From Oscarella lobularis (lineage: Eukaryota > Porifera > Homoscleromorpha > Homosclerophorida > Oscarellidae): 64,000 nucleotides of DNA. A program made the position numbers and the translations under genes. Where the stretch lies: assembly GCF_947507565.1 (NCBI RefSeq), contig NC_089194.1, positions 682,001 through 746,000 on the forward strand, in the 5' to 3' direction. Positions 34,429 to 47,500 of the stretch are shown piece after piece (the stretch's first letter is position 1; each line of letters opens with the position of its first letter). The notes beneath the pieces were generated by a model that saw only the letters and a program-made list of their open reading frames with translations, searched no databases and was not told where the DNA came from.

Positions 34429-35027
34429 CGGTTCCTGTGCATAGTCAAGTGACTCAAAGGCGCACGCGCGAACGCTTCGACCATCCTGTTGCCTAACCCT
34501 AATCTCTGGCACAATTCTCCGACGAAATCTCTACGAATGACAATGACGCAATCGCTGAGGAGAGCTCGGCAACATTACGTTTTCGTTGAGTGACCGATCG
34601 AGTGCTTCTTTCAGAGCTTTCGATCGTTCCCTTTCGAACGAGCTCGCATCGTCCATGCATCCTGCTGAGTCACTGTTCCATCTGCTGTGAAGCTCCTTTA
34701 AGTTTGACGAAACGAGGGACAGTATGATCTATCTACATTCTCTTATAGCCAGACGCTCATATCGAGAGCCCGGATGACCTAGCCTGACCTAACTGAACGA
34801 ATTTATCTAGCTAGAGGAATGCGTTGTTTTTTCGTAGGAGCCGTGCGACTCGCACGTGAATGCAAATTCACTTTCCCCGAATTATGTATGACGTCAGTAA
34901 ACGTCATATGACGTATGACGTCAGCAAACGTCGATGCGTTTCTTCGAAGACAAGCAGGAAGCATTTCTGCGAGTTTGACGCCGTTTCAATTCAACGAGAA
35001 GCCCCGTTGCAGCTAACGCCACAGGGA
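34429..35027. other. Presumed promoter region of gene B
   Basis: No gene. About 600 bp between the transposon and the first proposed ATG of gene B. It contains the TGACGTCA pair described next. An unrelated open frame runs through it without a domain. Confidence 0.4.
34887..34930 (+). promoter_or_regulatory. Paired CRE/ATF-type sites upstream of gene B
   Basis: TGACGTCA occurs at 34889-34896 and 34916-34923 inside a short duplication (TATGACGTCAG-TAAACGTC and TATGACGTCAG-CAAACGTC), with a further TGACGTA between. This is the full palindromic site of CREB/ATF bZIP factors. It lies about 105-140 bp before the proposed ATG at 35028. Function is inference. Confidence 0.45.
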
Positions 35028-35581
35028 ATGAGTGGAGAGGAATTGAATGCACGAGAAGCAGCGACTGGCGATGCACCGCATTTAGAAGAGGAAGTGCCAC
35101 CAAAAGAATCGAATCAACTGGCCGAAACTGGTAGGAAATAAGGCAAATGTAATTTTTAATGATTGTTTAACGTCGTGTCGTCCCTATCCTTTTTATTCGC
35201 ATCTGCTCCTAACCCCTAACCCCTAACCCCACCTCCCCCACAAGAAGAAATGAGTGGACAGACGCTTAGAACAACAGAAGCGACAACTAGCGATGCTACG
35301 CTTTCGGTCGAGGCAGTAAAGCTGATAGACTTGCATGTACCTCCCGAAACTGGTAAGAAAAACTCTATTTAAGGCGCAGGGCCAATTCTCGCAAATGAAT
35401 CGCACGTCTTACGTCGTTCCGGCGCCTAATCGTTTCCCCAATCCCCTAGCTCCTTTGCCAACCCAAGAAATGAGTGAAGAGAAATCAAAAGAAGGAGAAG
35501 CGGGGACTACCCCGACTAACGGCGATACGGGTTCAGTAGGCGAAGGAGATTTGAACCCCTCAAATCTACGAGGCGAAACTG
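35028..35581 (+). CDS. Gene B: three tandem-duplicated N-terminal exons
   Basis: Exons 35028-35130, 35245-35352 and 35468-35581. Each starts around AATGAGTG (reading MSGEE, EMSGQT, EMSEEK) and each ends GAAACTG before gta (reading ETG). Exons two and three are symmetric in phase 1, so they can be duplicated without frame change. The text is Glu/Thr/Ala-rich and disordered. The acceptor of the second exon lies in a (CCCCTAA)n tract (35208-35230). Confidence 0.5.
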
Positions 35582-38500
35582 GTAAGCAATACAATCGCGA
35601 TAGCCGAGGCATTGCACCCAACGGCCGGCCGGCGAGCACGCATGCTGCGAGTCTTTCTCTTTTTTCGCCGTGGCCTCACTCTTTTCTTCATACCAATCCC
35701 TCTTCTGAGTGCGTGGGATTTTTTTCTCGTTAGCACGTTCATGCGTGGTACGAGACTCGCGCAAAGGAGCGTTTTGCTTGCCAGTTCAGATATCGAACTG
35801 TGCGATGCTTTGAAGTTTTTAGTTACTAGCCCCTCCTTGCGCTAGATCACCGCCGGTTGTGTAAACACCGTCTTGGTTTCAGCATAGAATCTATGGTTTC
35901 AGCTTAGATATGGTTTATCGTTGCATGGCATATATTTTTGCCGAGCGCGCCGCGAGGAATTAGACTCAGGCTCTCCCGTAGTGAAGCGCGCTGTCCAGTA
36001 GTGGACGCGCTAAAGCGCGCTTCACTACGGAGAGCCTGGCTTGCGAGTCTACGCGAGGCTTGTAATCGCGTACAGAGAAAAATCGAATACCCTGTCTGTC
36101 TGCATGTGTTTGTCTGTCTGTCTGTCACGCTTTCCAGTCATCGAAAGCGGGCTTTTTTCGACCCGTTAGCCGTCCGGATCGTTGCGGCGTACCGAAAGAA
36201 CCGTTCTGGGCTTTTCGGTGTAGCCGCTTTCAGCCCGATTTCGCGTGTTTGGCGGTTTTTCCTGGTACTAGCGTGCGTTTCGCGCGTAATTCGATTACGA
36301 CAAAGTGGCATGCTGTGCGCTACTTTGTTGCACCAGAGATGCACCGGTTGCACGCCGCTGCATACGTGTATGCGGCCGCTCTATAGCTCAGCTACAAGTA
36401 GCTTGTTGTAGCTTGTCGCCGAGCGCATGCGCGTAAGGCATTAAGCTGCCCATAGATTAGCCTTGACCTCAATTGACCAATCAGAGAACGAGCACCCGAT
36501 TCTGGTGCCCTATCAGCGGCGATCACAAAAATCGAATTACGCCTGTCCGGGTTTCACACCCGCCCGTATTGCTACTATGGATTTTGACCAATGGACGTTC
36601 GAACGTTCGAACGTTCGAACACACGTTTGAACGTTCGAATACACGTTTGAACGTTCGAACGCCTGGTTCGAACGTTTGAAAGGATGGTTCGATCGAAAGT
36701 TCGAACGCTTAGACATTTGGTGCTTAGATAAGAATCCCCTCACACTGTACAGAAGTTGAGCTTCGCGACCATGTGAAGGAAGACGTGGTGAGAGGCGGGC
36801 GCAACGTAATCAAATTTGAGATCAAAGGAACAGACCTTCTCTCGCGCCCGGCACGCCCACCCTAAAGCACGCGAGAGAAGGTCTGGGACTCCGAGGCTAC
36901 CCATAGATTTACATCTATGATCTGCCCAAGTTCTGACTACATTGTAAGACATGTGCTATACCCGGAAGCGACGTCACTACAGCAGGTCAAAATCAAAATA
37001 CTTTCAAAATTGTTCACGTGTCACGCTTCCGGTCCATTGTAGACTGTGTACACCTGTGTAAAGTGTGTTCAGCTGTCTACACCGAGTACAGAGAAAGCCC
37101 AGAAAGCGTCTGCGCCTATATACCAAAATTTGATTGGGCAAAAGTACAGGTTACAGTGTATAATCCAAGCATAAGTCAGCGGTATATTTTAAAACCGTAC
37201 GCCGCCATAAACCACGCGTGTGCGCGAGGCATTGCCCTTTTTGTATTACTAGTTGTTCATCGTGCATTGTGTCATTAGGTAGGTCGTTTAGAGCACTAAG
37301 GGCATAAGTCATTGCGCGAGGCAGAGCCCTGCACTATAACTACAGCCAGAGTGCTCTGAATAAGAATAACATCATATTGCGCGATCGTCATTCTTAATTG
37401 TCACGGCAGTGACTCTTGACCAATCGTCGGTCATTGACCACTTCCAGGTTAAACCTTTTCAGAATAAATAACCTTTAGAAACAGTGCGATTAATCATTGC
37501 ATAAATTAAGTAGCGCATCGACTCGCGTGCCATGTGATAAGAGAGAAGAGGGGGAGGATTTTTGGTGCATGCGCAGATGTTGACACTAAACTAGCGAGGC
37601 CCTCTTACCAATGCATGATAATTGAACTGAAGGCACCCACATATACATGTTATGTATATATATGTATGTATGTTATGTATATATATTTATGTATATATAT
37701 GTATATATATATACTGTTTATATTATATATATATATAAAAAATATATATATATGCATGTCATGTATATACGCTCAGCAAGCCACCGATAAGTTTTACCAA
37801 ATTCCAAGATCGGCATCAGCCGCCTCTCTCAGTCGATATATGTATATGTTTGTATATACATACTTGTATAACAGAATGCATGGTGGTCGCAATATTTGCA
37901 GCAAAAGACCCTTCTCCCCCCTTACCGAGTAGCCAGCCCTTTTCTTGTTCCGTGTGGACTCTTCACGTAGAAGATAGCAAGTGTAATTGTTACACGACAT
38001 CGCTCCGTTCTCATTTTTCTCGGGTCGAGCGCCGAAATTGGTAGGGCGTCTTCGGAGAATGATGCGAAGGAGCCACGTTCGATACGTAGTCCTTCTCTTC
38101 TGTCTTGTTTTACGTCACCTAAATTCTAAGAACTGTTACACTTAGACCAGGAGCAGTCTTCTGGCGCAGACTGCGAAGCTTCTCATTTGGATTCAGCTCT
38201 TTCTCACGATCCTGTAACTCACGACGCTGAGGCCGATTCTCAAAAAAAGGAAAGTGTGTCTCTTCAACGTAAAGACTTCTCTTTTCCTGTGAACTTACGC
38301 TTTTAATACTACTGTATGTTGCAGAGGATGAGTCAGAGGTAGCAGAAGTTCAGAACGAGCCAAACAGAAACTCACCCCTTCAGAGGGCGTCAGCACGAAA
38401 GGACTTGCAGGGCGTCGAATCAGAAGTTGCAACGGATAATCAGTCGTCTGCGATTCAAGGAGCTTCAGATAGCAGTTGTATTATCCATCCAAAGGTTTTT

Positions 38501-41500
38501 ATGATATAACATATTTCTTTACTTGTAGATGAAGAAGGAAATGCGGAGTTTCGAAAGTGGCTTGAAAATCTGGGGCTTGGCCAATACTTTCAGAAATTTT
38601 TTGACGAAGGATATGATGATTTGGAATACGTCGAAAATATTGAAGAGGACGACTTTGATAGAATGGGAGTTCTGCGAGGTCACAGGCGCAAAATCCTGGG
38701 ACGGCTGCGCAGTCAGATCCCACGCTCTCCGCAGCAAGGTTTTGAGCAACAATCATTCTTTATCTGTTCTTTATGAAAACCTTTTAAGGTAATGGAGACG
38801 ATGCTGTAAGAAAGTGGCTAGAAAAAGAGAAATTTGGGAGATATTGCAAAGCTTTTCTTAAAGAAGGGTTTGATGATATGGAATCGTTCTCTCAAGTTCA
38901 AGAGAGTGATTTAAAATTTATGAATGTGAAGACTGGGCATATGAGAGCAATTTTGATAAGGTTGAATCCGAATCCAGCGCCTAAAGGTTCACAGCAAAAG
39001 TTCTGCCCAAAATATTAAAAATGATGTACTGTACTAGTAGAGGTCCACAGCTTGCCTGCTTATGGTCTTCATGCTCAGAATACTTACCAACAGAAAACGT
39101 CAGTTGGCAATGTCAATGGTGCGTAGCATTCCGTAACTGCGGTCTTTTAGGAAAGAGGAACTTTCATTCAACAAAGGAGACCTTGTTGTAGTTTTGGAAG
39201 AATTTCCTAATGGGAGGTGCCGAGGCTCTGTTAACGGAAAGGAAGGCTACTTCCCAAAAACTGCGCTACAGCGCGCATCGGTTGCAGGTGCTTTTCGTTT
39301 GCCTCAAAATACAGTATTTCGTATTGCGTTGTTTAGGTGACGACGATTGTTCCCACGATAATGCGCGTGACAAAGATAAATCGCTAGCATTAAGTGAACC
39401 AAAAACTATGGAAGAGCACAAAGTGTCCGGCACGTCTCTAGATGATCCGCGTCAAGTTATTGGTGAAGCAAAGGCAGATCACACAGCGCCTGGTACCAAA
39501 GCTGCTCAGCTTTTGGCATTGCAATCTAGTGAAAATAAAACGAACAAACTTGAAACTAATTCAGCGAAAACAGAAGAGCAGGTTCAGGTTCCTGTGAGCG
39601 GTCAGATGTCAGGCGTCGCTGAGTCAGCTTCGCCTCAAGACAATCAGAAGGTTGGTTTTAGTTCTGAGGAGAAAAAGGACGTGGCAGGCGGTATTCAAGC
39701 ACAAGAGGCAGAAGAGGCATCACGACAGAGGGAGAATTTCAAGAAGGATTCTGACGAACACGAAACCGCGCAAACAATATCTCCTTCTCGAGAGGTCCAT
39801 TCGACAAGCAGCGCAGAGACCGTTCATTCCCGTGCAACGCAACCGACCATCAATGCACAAGCCGGCACAGAGGGTGTAAAGCCGCATAACGACTCTCCTA
39901 CTCCAAGCTCTACTGCGGCTGTAAGTGACGAAGCCAAGTCTTCTGCTTTGCGCAGTGGCTCTTCTTTTGGGAATACTAATAAAGGCGCGGATGTCGCAAT
40001 CTATGAACCCTCGATAACTAACCAGGAGAGTCGTCATTCTGACGCAGAAAAACAGCAAGACAAAGAAATTTATTACGATTGTCAATCTGATACTGCAGCA
40101 GATCGCCATGCAGCAAAAGCACGGAACAATGGCAGCGTTGCCAATCCAGCTGTGTCACAAGTGACAGACGCTCGATCTGGTGCAGACCGTACACAGACGT
40201 TAACCAGTGCTCCTTTAGATAATGGAAACACCAGGTATTTTGCAATTCTTGCGTTCTATACTTTGTTTGGTTACCGTGACAGCATAGGGTCTTAGAAGCG
40301 AGGGAAAGAGCTAATACTAGAAGAGGGGTTAAAGTTATTTTCCATGCCTTACTTCATCCTGAGTGGGAATTCGATACTACAAACGTTCATCATAAAGTGT
40401 GTATTCGATTTGGTGCAAGAGTGTACGTAGACTGGAATTGGAATGTTGTTGACATGCAATTTGTTGGCGAAGAGTAAGTAAAGCGCAACGTCATTTTGAT
40501 ACTAATATTTCAGTGAGGATTTTGCACACACACGAATGAATTATTTTTTTCGTTGTCTCTCGAATGTTTAACGCTAAATTAAGCTAGCTTTATCCCAATG
40601 TGCCAGAATCCAGGCATTTTTTTTCATATGCACAATCTCAACATCTATTTTTGTCTTTAGTTCTTGCCCTTCACATTTTAATATTGCTTTTTGTAGGAAC
40701 ACAGATGGCGGTAAATTATTGAAGTTGAGTGGCATGTTTTACATCGAGAAGGAGTTACAAGCGGTCCGTGTTCCGTACAAGTATTTAGTTTACAGAAACG
40801 GCTCACCAGAATGGGAGTTTTTGTTTCGCGGTTCTCAAGGAGTGATCAACCGTGTTCTTAATCTTCCCGAGTTTTTACGAACCGCAGAAGAAGGTACGTG
40901 GAAGATTGTGCAAGGACTCGTTCATAAGATATTGTGTTAATTGTAGGTCTTTTTCATAAATTCGATGACGTAGTTCGGAAAGAACCCGGCATATTCCAAA
41001 AAGGCTGGGCTTATTTTGCTGGATCTACAGCTCGCAGTGATAGCCAAGAGTTGGCTATTCGCGCAACGGTGCCAAGGTGGAAAGGTTTTTTTCCAAAGAG
41101 TTCTGGCGAAAATTTTAACATGCCTGCCGTGGAAGCTGTGGAGCAATTTCAAAACGTTGTATCTTCTCTTTCAAACCTTCCCTACGAACAGAGGCGCGGC
41201 TTAACAGAGTTTTGCGTGCTTCCTCCACTCCGCTTAAAACGGGTATTGCGCTCTGTGTTTTTAAACAAGAATGCTGAAATAACGTTGCATTTAGATCATA
41301 GCAGATATTTTGACTCCTAAATTAGTAGAGCTTGGAAGAAGGGATTTTATCATGTCTGAAGAAGAGGCTGAAGATGCCCTTTTGTCAGCTTTGAGCATTT
41401 CTCTTCTTATCAATCACTACGATTTGGAAGTCAAACAGGACCAGCTTTTGTACGGCGATTATCATGCATTGCTTCGGAACTTCAAGTTAATGTATGACGG

Positions 41501-44500
41501 CCATCAATGCAGATCATACGATTCACTTCTGGCCAATTTTCAGGATCGAGCGTAAGGAAATTTTATTGTAGCATCATGTGTTATTACTAATTTTAGATCT
41601 CTGTTTGCGGCTGTGTACAAAATTTTTCGCGTCGTCTGCTCACCAAGGCAGCCTCCCCCTCCTCCTGTGTGGATAGTCGCTATTCCCTTAATTCACTTTC
41701 TTCGCGAAACGTCATTGCCATTTGAGTTTCCAACTTCTCTCCGCCCTAAAATGCCAGAGTGGTGGAGTCACAGCGGAATAGAAAAAGAATTGGAGCACTT
41801 ACGAAAACATTATAAAGCCAAGTATGATTTTTTATTATGGAACGTACTTTTAAATTTCATAGCATACTTCAGGAGTCTTCTGCCTTTTAAAAAGGATATT
41901 GTCGCCATGAAAGCTCTTGACCCTGTTGTGGCAAGACCTGCCTTGTTTGTTGTCAAGTTCAGTGAATTGAAGGAGTTTGAAGATTTACTTCATCCTTGTG
42001 ATTTTATCCTTGCTGTGGTTAAAAGATGGGATAGTGCTCCACCAGAAAAGAACGAGCTGGTACTGTGCATTTTTATTTTTCCGTTTTTCTCTTGATCATA
42101 TTTTTTCCTTCTAAGGTGTCGGTTGTTAACAAGGAGTTAGTTAGCTCTTTAGCTGCCAAGGTGGCGTTGACAAGCTTGTAAGAGACGAAGCTAACACTCG
42201 GTGATTCGTTCGGAATATGTTGTACTTTCATTATAGGGATACGAATCCAGCGAGCACAACTCAGGCGATAGTGCGGAGTGGAATTTACGGCAGCAGTCAG
42301 CTTCTCTTAAAAATTTGCTCAAAATTCAAAGAAAGAAAGTCTACGGAACTAATCCGTAGCTTGATTGATTTGGTTTTCTCATACGTTTCTCTTTTAAACG
42401 AAGTACCTGAGTCATATTCCGACCAAGCGACAGCGTCCAGGTTCTATGTGACATCAGTCGACGACGTGCTAAAAAGGACGGCCTTGGATGTTTTCCGCTG
42501 GTTGCGGGATTCGTCACCGCGCTCCCAAAGTGCTGATGCTCTACGTCAAGATGTCGAGGTTGCGTCTCTTATCTTTTTTTTTAAAATGGCGTTCACGTTC
42601 TCGTAGGTCTGGGATGGTCTGTTTGACACCGGTTTCCTAAATGGCGATCTTCAAGCCCGCTGGAATAATTTACTCGAAAAGGAGTTCTCGGATGAATTGG
42701 GAAAAGTAATGCACCTTTTAATTTTTTGTGGTGATTGCATTCAACTTTGTTTAGAGCAATGGAGAACGAATTCTCAAGACATACAGTCTAATGGGAGATT
42801 CGAAATTTCACCCTATCATTGATCGATGTTTTATGAAGATGTCAGAATCAGCTTTGGAGAAGCTCATTTCGGTGAGATTGCCTATTTTTGACGCCTCTGT
42901 ATCATGTCTGTAAATAGAGTAAAGAAAATCAAGACGCAGCATTTGTTGCTTTGATGACAGCTGCGAAAAGTCGCACTCGAAAACCCGGTCACCATCGCAG
43001 ACTCTTGGAAATTTTACTAACAAAAAATGCGCCAGACGATGCGGCCAGTAAAAGTGAATGGCGAAAGGGTCTTTTGACGTGGCCACTGTGGCACAAATTC
43101 CTACGCTTTTCAGGTTTGCCTCACTTTCCTTTGGCTGCCTTAATTTTATCTTGATAATTCGTTTTTTTTCTTTAGGAGAGCTCTTTTCCGGCAAAGAGTC
43201 AGGAGGAAACGTTGGTCGGATACTTGCCCGCGCAGAACAAGTACTGGTAGAGTTTGTTGAGGAATTAGCTTCCGCTTCTGTTACGGTGTGTGATTATAAG
43301 TTGGCGGAAAATGGCATGGAAAGGCTGTTGGGTATGTGCTCCGTCGTGGACGGCAGAAGAAACAATAGCGAACTTAAGCAAGTAGCCATTTCCGCTCTTA
43401 CCCAACGCCGCCTCGAATATAAAGCTTTCGATGAAGAACGATCATCGGTTTTGAGTTTTGCTAATTCATGCAGACTTCTGGGAAATGGTATGATATGTAC
43501 CTCTATAAAAAGCCTCTTATCTAATCCACGTCTCTTTAGTCGATCTTGATGATCTCTCTGCTAGTGCTATTATGGATGTCTCCGACAATGCGATGAGAAG
43601 CCTGGCAGTGACAGATGGCGCTAGCATTCGTGTCACGTTTTTCTCTTTGCCAAACGATGTTCGAGAGTATTTAATTCCGCTGGATAAAGTTCAAAACAGT
43701 GACGTTTTCCGAAAGCTGTGGACGGAAAGAGGAGAAGAAGCAAAAATTGAGCGAGAGCGCAACGGTCAGCCAGTGACGCAACCTTTTAGTTTGGAAGAAC
43801 TTGTTGAAAAAATAATTCGACCTGTCTTTGAGATCTGGGAGAGAGTGTGCAGATCTCTGCATGAAGCAAGTATCACTTTGAAGGACGTTGGGAAGCTGTT
43901 TTCGAATATACTCGGAAAGGAAGAGGATTTATGCCACGAACTGATGGTAATGGACCCTGCGCCGACTTTGTCTAAAACATGGGTTCCCGAGAGAGTAAAG
44001 CAGATACTGCAGTTGGCAAGACTTAACAAATCGTCTAGTGCAGCTACTGCCGTTCTTCATGTGTGTGACGTGCTCAAGATTGAAAGGTTTCCAGCTGTGG
44101 AGAAAATGCAAGAGCAGGTACATCAAATTTTGATTTATGTTGCATTTGCCTAACTCGTTTAAATGTGACCGGCAGAATTCCGCGGAGTTCTTAAATCAAC
44201 CCTTGTCAGTAATGACAGACGACCTTGTGCTGGCCAGTCGCTTTCTTACTGACATGAAAGAAGAGGAAATCGCTTGTTTAGAACAATTCGCAAAATGCGA
44301 TCATCTTGTCGCTTGGGTTAGAGAAGAATTAGAAGGTTAGTGGGCAGCTGTAGCCGAGCACGTTTTACTGCCTACCCTCCGAACGGGGTGGCAAATGTGA
44401 CCGGCTTTAGACCGAAGTCTTCGTGATTATCAAATTCTTTTTTACGTAGAATGGAAAGAGCTTGAAACCTTTGTTGAACTGGCGGGAACAAGGTCGAGTG

Positions 44501-47500
44501 CCGAAGGAGACTACGAGGCAATCAAAGTAGCTCATCTTAGAGCAGCTTGCTCTGGCTTTTCGTCTCTTCTGTTTGATATAAGGGCTGACATTCTTTTGGA
44601 CCAATTTCAAGTAGCCTGTAAGGCTGTGTTTAACAAGCTGGAGAGAGATAAAGATATTCCCAAAAAGTGGAGTGACACGGCGAAAGACCTTCGTGACTTT
44701 AAAATAATGAAGGAATCTCTTGGTTCTGTAGAAATTTCTTCTTTTTCCGAAGTGGAAGTGATCAATTCTATGGGTCAATACGTCTTAGGATGCCGTTCAA
44801 AAGAAACTCCACAGAGTGTTTCGGATTGCATAAGCCTTCTCATTAGAGAAACCGAACCCGCAGTTAGTTTGAAGAAATACTATCTAAGTGATCTTCAGGA
44901 TCTTCAGAGCAAACTGATACTTATATCAGGGTATAAAGACGAACGGCGAAATGAAGTGAATGTTTTTGTCGACACTCTAGAGCATGTGACTCGTTTGGCT
45001 TTCAATTTCGTAGCGCTGTGCAGAGCGGGGCACGTGAAGTATCTCAACTGGAAAAAATCGTTTGATTGCGTGTCGCCACTGAATCGCCCGAACGACCCAG
45101 GCGACGAAAACAACGTTCAGTTGAAGCAGGTTGAAGAGCTTTGTCAGGAAATGCGTCACGTCGCCTTGGAAATGGAAACTGACTTGAAGAAATGGAAAGA
45201 GGACTTAGCAAACACTCGAATGACGTACTACTATTTGAACTACTTCACAATGGCTCAGCTTCTAATTCTTGGACGAGAATTAGGTCACCTTGCTCATGAT
45301 GGGAGTTACGGTTTGCCTAACAAGGTTTATGGCCTCCTCGAGTGCATTAAACCAAACATCGCGTCAAACGACGTGACTTTATCCTTAGAAGAAGCCTGTG
45401 TCAGACAGGAGTCAGCACATGAGAACGATTCTACGTCAGGGTTTGAACAAATGTCGTTCGCGTTTGGATCGTCGTCATTTGTTGACGATCACACGTCTGA
45501 CTTTTCTTTTGAGATGCCAGACAGTTCTTTTTCAACTATGGACATAAACTCTTCTGTATTTGATGCGGAACCGTCTTTACCGGAACACGAGTTAGCAGCA
45601 GATGTTGCAACTTTTAATCCTGAAAACGATGAATATTTGTCGCTTGAGACCCTTGGAGAGTTTCTAGAGATTTTGGCTAGGTCAGCACCTCGTTTGCCCT
45701 CAAGGTCGTTCCAGGGCGACTTTCTTAGACTTGGTGCTCCGAATCTTTTCATTGTCCCAGAAGTTGAGCTGATACAAACAGTTATGAGCTTGTACATGGA
45801 AGACGATGATAGTCCTCTCCCGTCTGCTGAAGAAGTCCTTCTCTGCTCCTCAACGACGACTGTTGAAGATATCTGTCTTTTCTGGAGACGAGCCATTAAG
45901 GATCCAAGTCAGAGTCGCCTATTCTGTCTTGCCGGAGCAGATCGATTGACGTATGAAGTTAGCCGGGATGCAGTAGAAGAACTCTACCAACTTGGTCAAG
46001 GCTTGTACGGTCAGCGAGGGGAGCAGTACCGCCTTGTGGTTGTATGCTGCTCTGAAAACGAAGATCGATCGTACATTGTCTCCGCCCTAGAACAGTACAA
46101 GCAGCACGCGTTGCCCTGTCCAACGCCCGGGAAAGTACAGGCATATCTCAAAAGAAAGTTTCGCGATGGTCCTGCTAGACAGAAGTTGCGAACGGCTACA
46201 AATGTGGATTGGACTCCAGCAGCGTCCGTCCTTGATCACGAAAAATGCTGTGTTCGCGTAGTGTTTTCAACAAGAGCCGGTGTGGGGAAAACTCTCTTTA
46301 TTGATCAAATGGCATCAAAATTGTATGACATATCAAACAACAAACAGGCTCGTAGGCTTCAATACGGCCGGAAGGATCCTTTAACTAGAGTAACAGTACC
46401 TCTGCATGATTTAGTGGTAGATACCGATGTCATGTTGGAGACTTTGGATCCGGCTTTTCCGTCTCCTAAGCAAGCGCTCTCAAGACTAATTCACATTGAC
46501 ATATCGCCTTCAGTTAGGCAGAAGGGACTCGAAAATCTTCTGTTTAATTTGCTTGTTCTTGGGCAAATTATGGATTCGAAAGGAAACGTTTGGCGTCGAA
46601 GGTTGACGGATATGTACGTGCTGGAGTGCACGTGGTCCCAGGAACAGGCAGCCCTAGTAGAAGAATCTTCTACGACGTCTGCCAAAGAGACCAATAGGCA
46701 CGTTCCGTTTGTGTGTTTCCTTCCCTATGTCTCTCGTGGATCACCGGAAGCAGCCTTAGACATTCTTAAGAAAGAGAAAAATCCTCGTATTGAAGATCCC
46801 TCTCTAGATGTACGCGAATTCGGAAATTCAAATTTTCAGCGCACCTTTCAGTATCTGACGCGATATCTCAGCGGTCAAAGCTTAGAAAAATTCAAATTTG
46901 TTGTAGGATCGATGGAAGGAACGCCACCAGTTTGTCTTGAGACGTTGCTAAGAAGCTGTGGAGTGCAAAATCCTTCCTGGGCAATTTTAAAACATTTTGT
47001 TAATTTTCTGAGCAATCAGCTTCTTGACTGTGAGAGTAGCGATTTTTGCAGTCAAGAAGCATCGGGAGAAGACCTGCCTGGATTCAAAAGTTTTGTGATG
47101 AAGTTAATGATTAGAATGTCAAAAGATTTCTCTACTCCATCGCTAAACATCGACCTCGGTACATCTCAGCATGCCGGAAGTCTTTCTCATTACTTGCTTC
47201 GTCGCAAATGGGAGCAAGATCCTCATCCTTATCTGTTTTTCAACGAAGATCGGCAATCCATGACGTTTGTCGGTTTGCGAATAACTAGAAGAGGGCAGCT
47301 GGTGCACATGCGCACCAGAGAAATACTTGATGAACAGATAATGACTCGTGAGCTCAGTGCCGCTCTTCACACGCAAGGGTTTAGACTTCAGCAAGACTAT
47401 GAGCAATGGTCAAAGGAAGAGAAAATTGCCGCTCTATGCAACGTAATGGGTTTGAACTTCTGCCCTGATCCTGACCCGACTTATGAACTGACTGTTGATA

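Larger units (their letters stand above)
35582..38145. other. Long repeat-rich intron of gene B
   Basis: This 2.5-kb gap is far longer than any other intron of the gene. It holds a foldback hairpin, a (TCTG)n tract (about 36094-36127), a GTTCGAAC array, a transposon-end-like hairpin and an AT microsatellite, listed separately. I see no coding exon in it. Confidence 0.5.

Noticed and set aside
35208-35230. Telomere-like (CCCCTAA)n
   Set aside because: Only about three units, in a splice-acceptor pyrimidine tract; too short to call an interstitial telomere.
37534-37932. 132-residue open frame on plus
   Set aside because: It runs through the AT microsatellite (Tyr/Ile/Cys/Met repeats) and has no splice partner or motif.
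38529-38792. ATG-led 87-residue frame starting exactly at the acceptor
   Set aside because: The alternative frame gives a textbook SAM domain, so this frame is a shadow.
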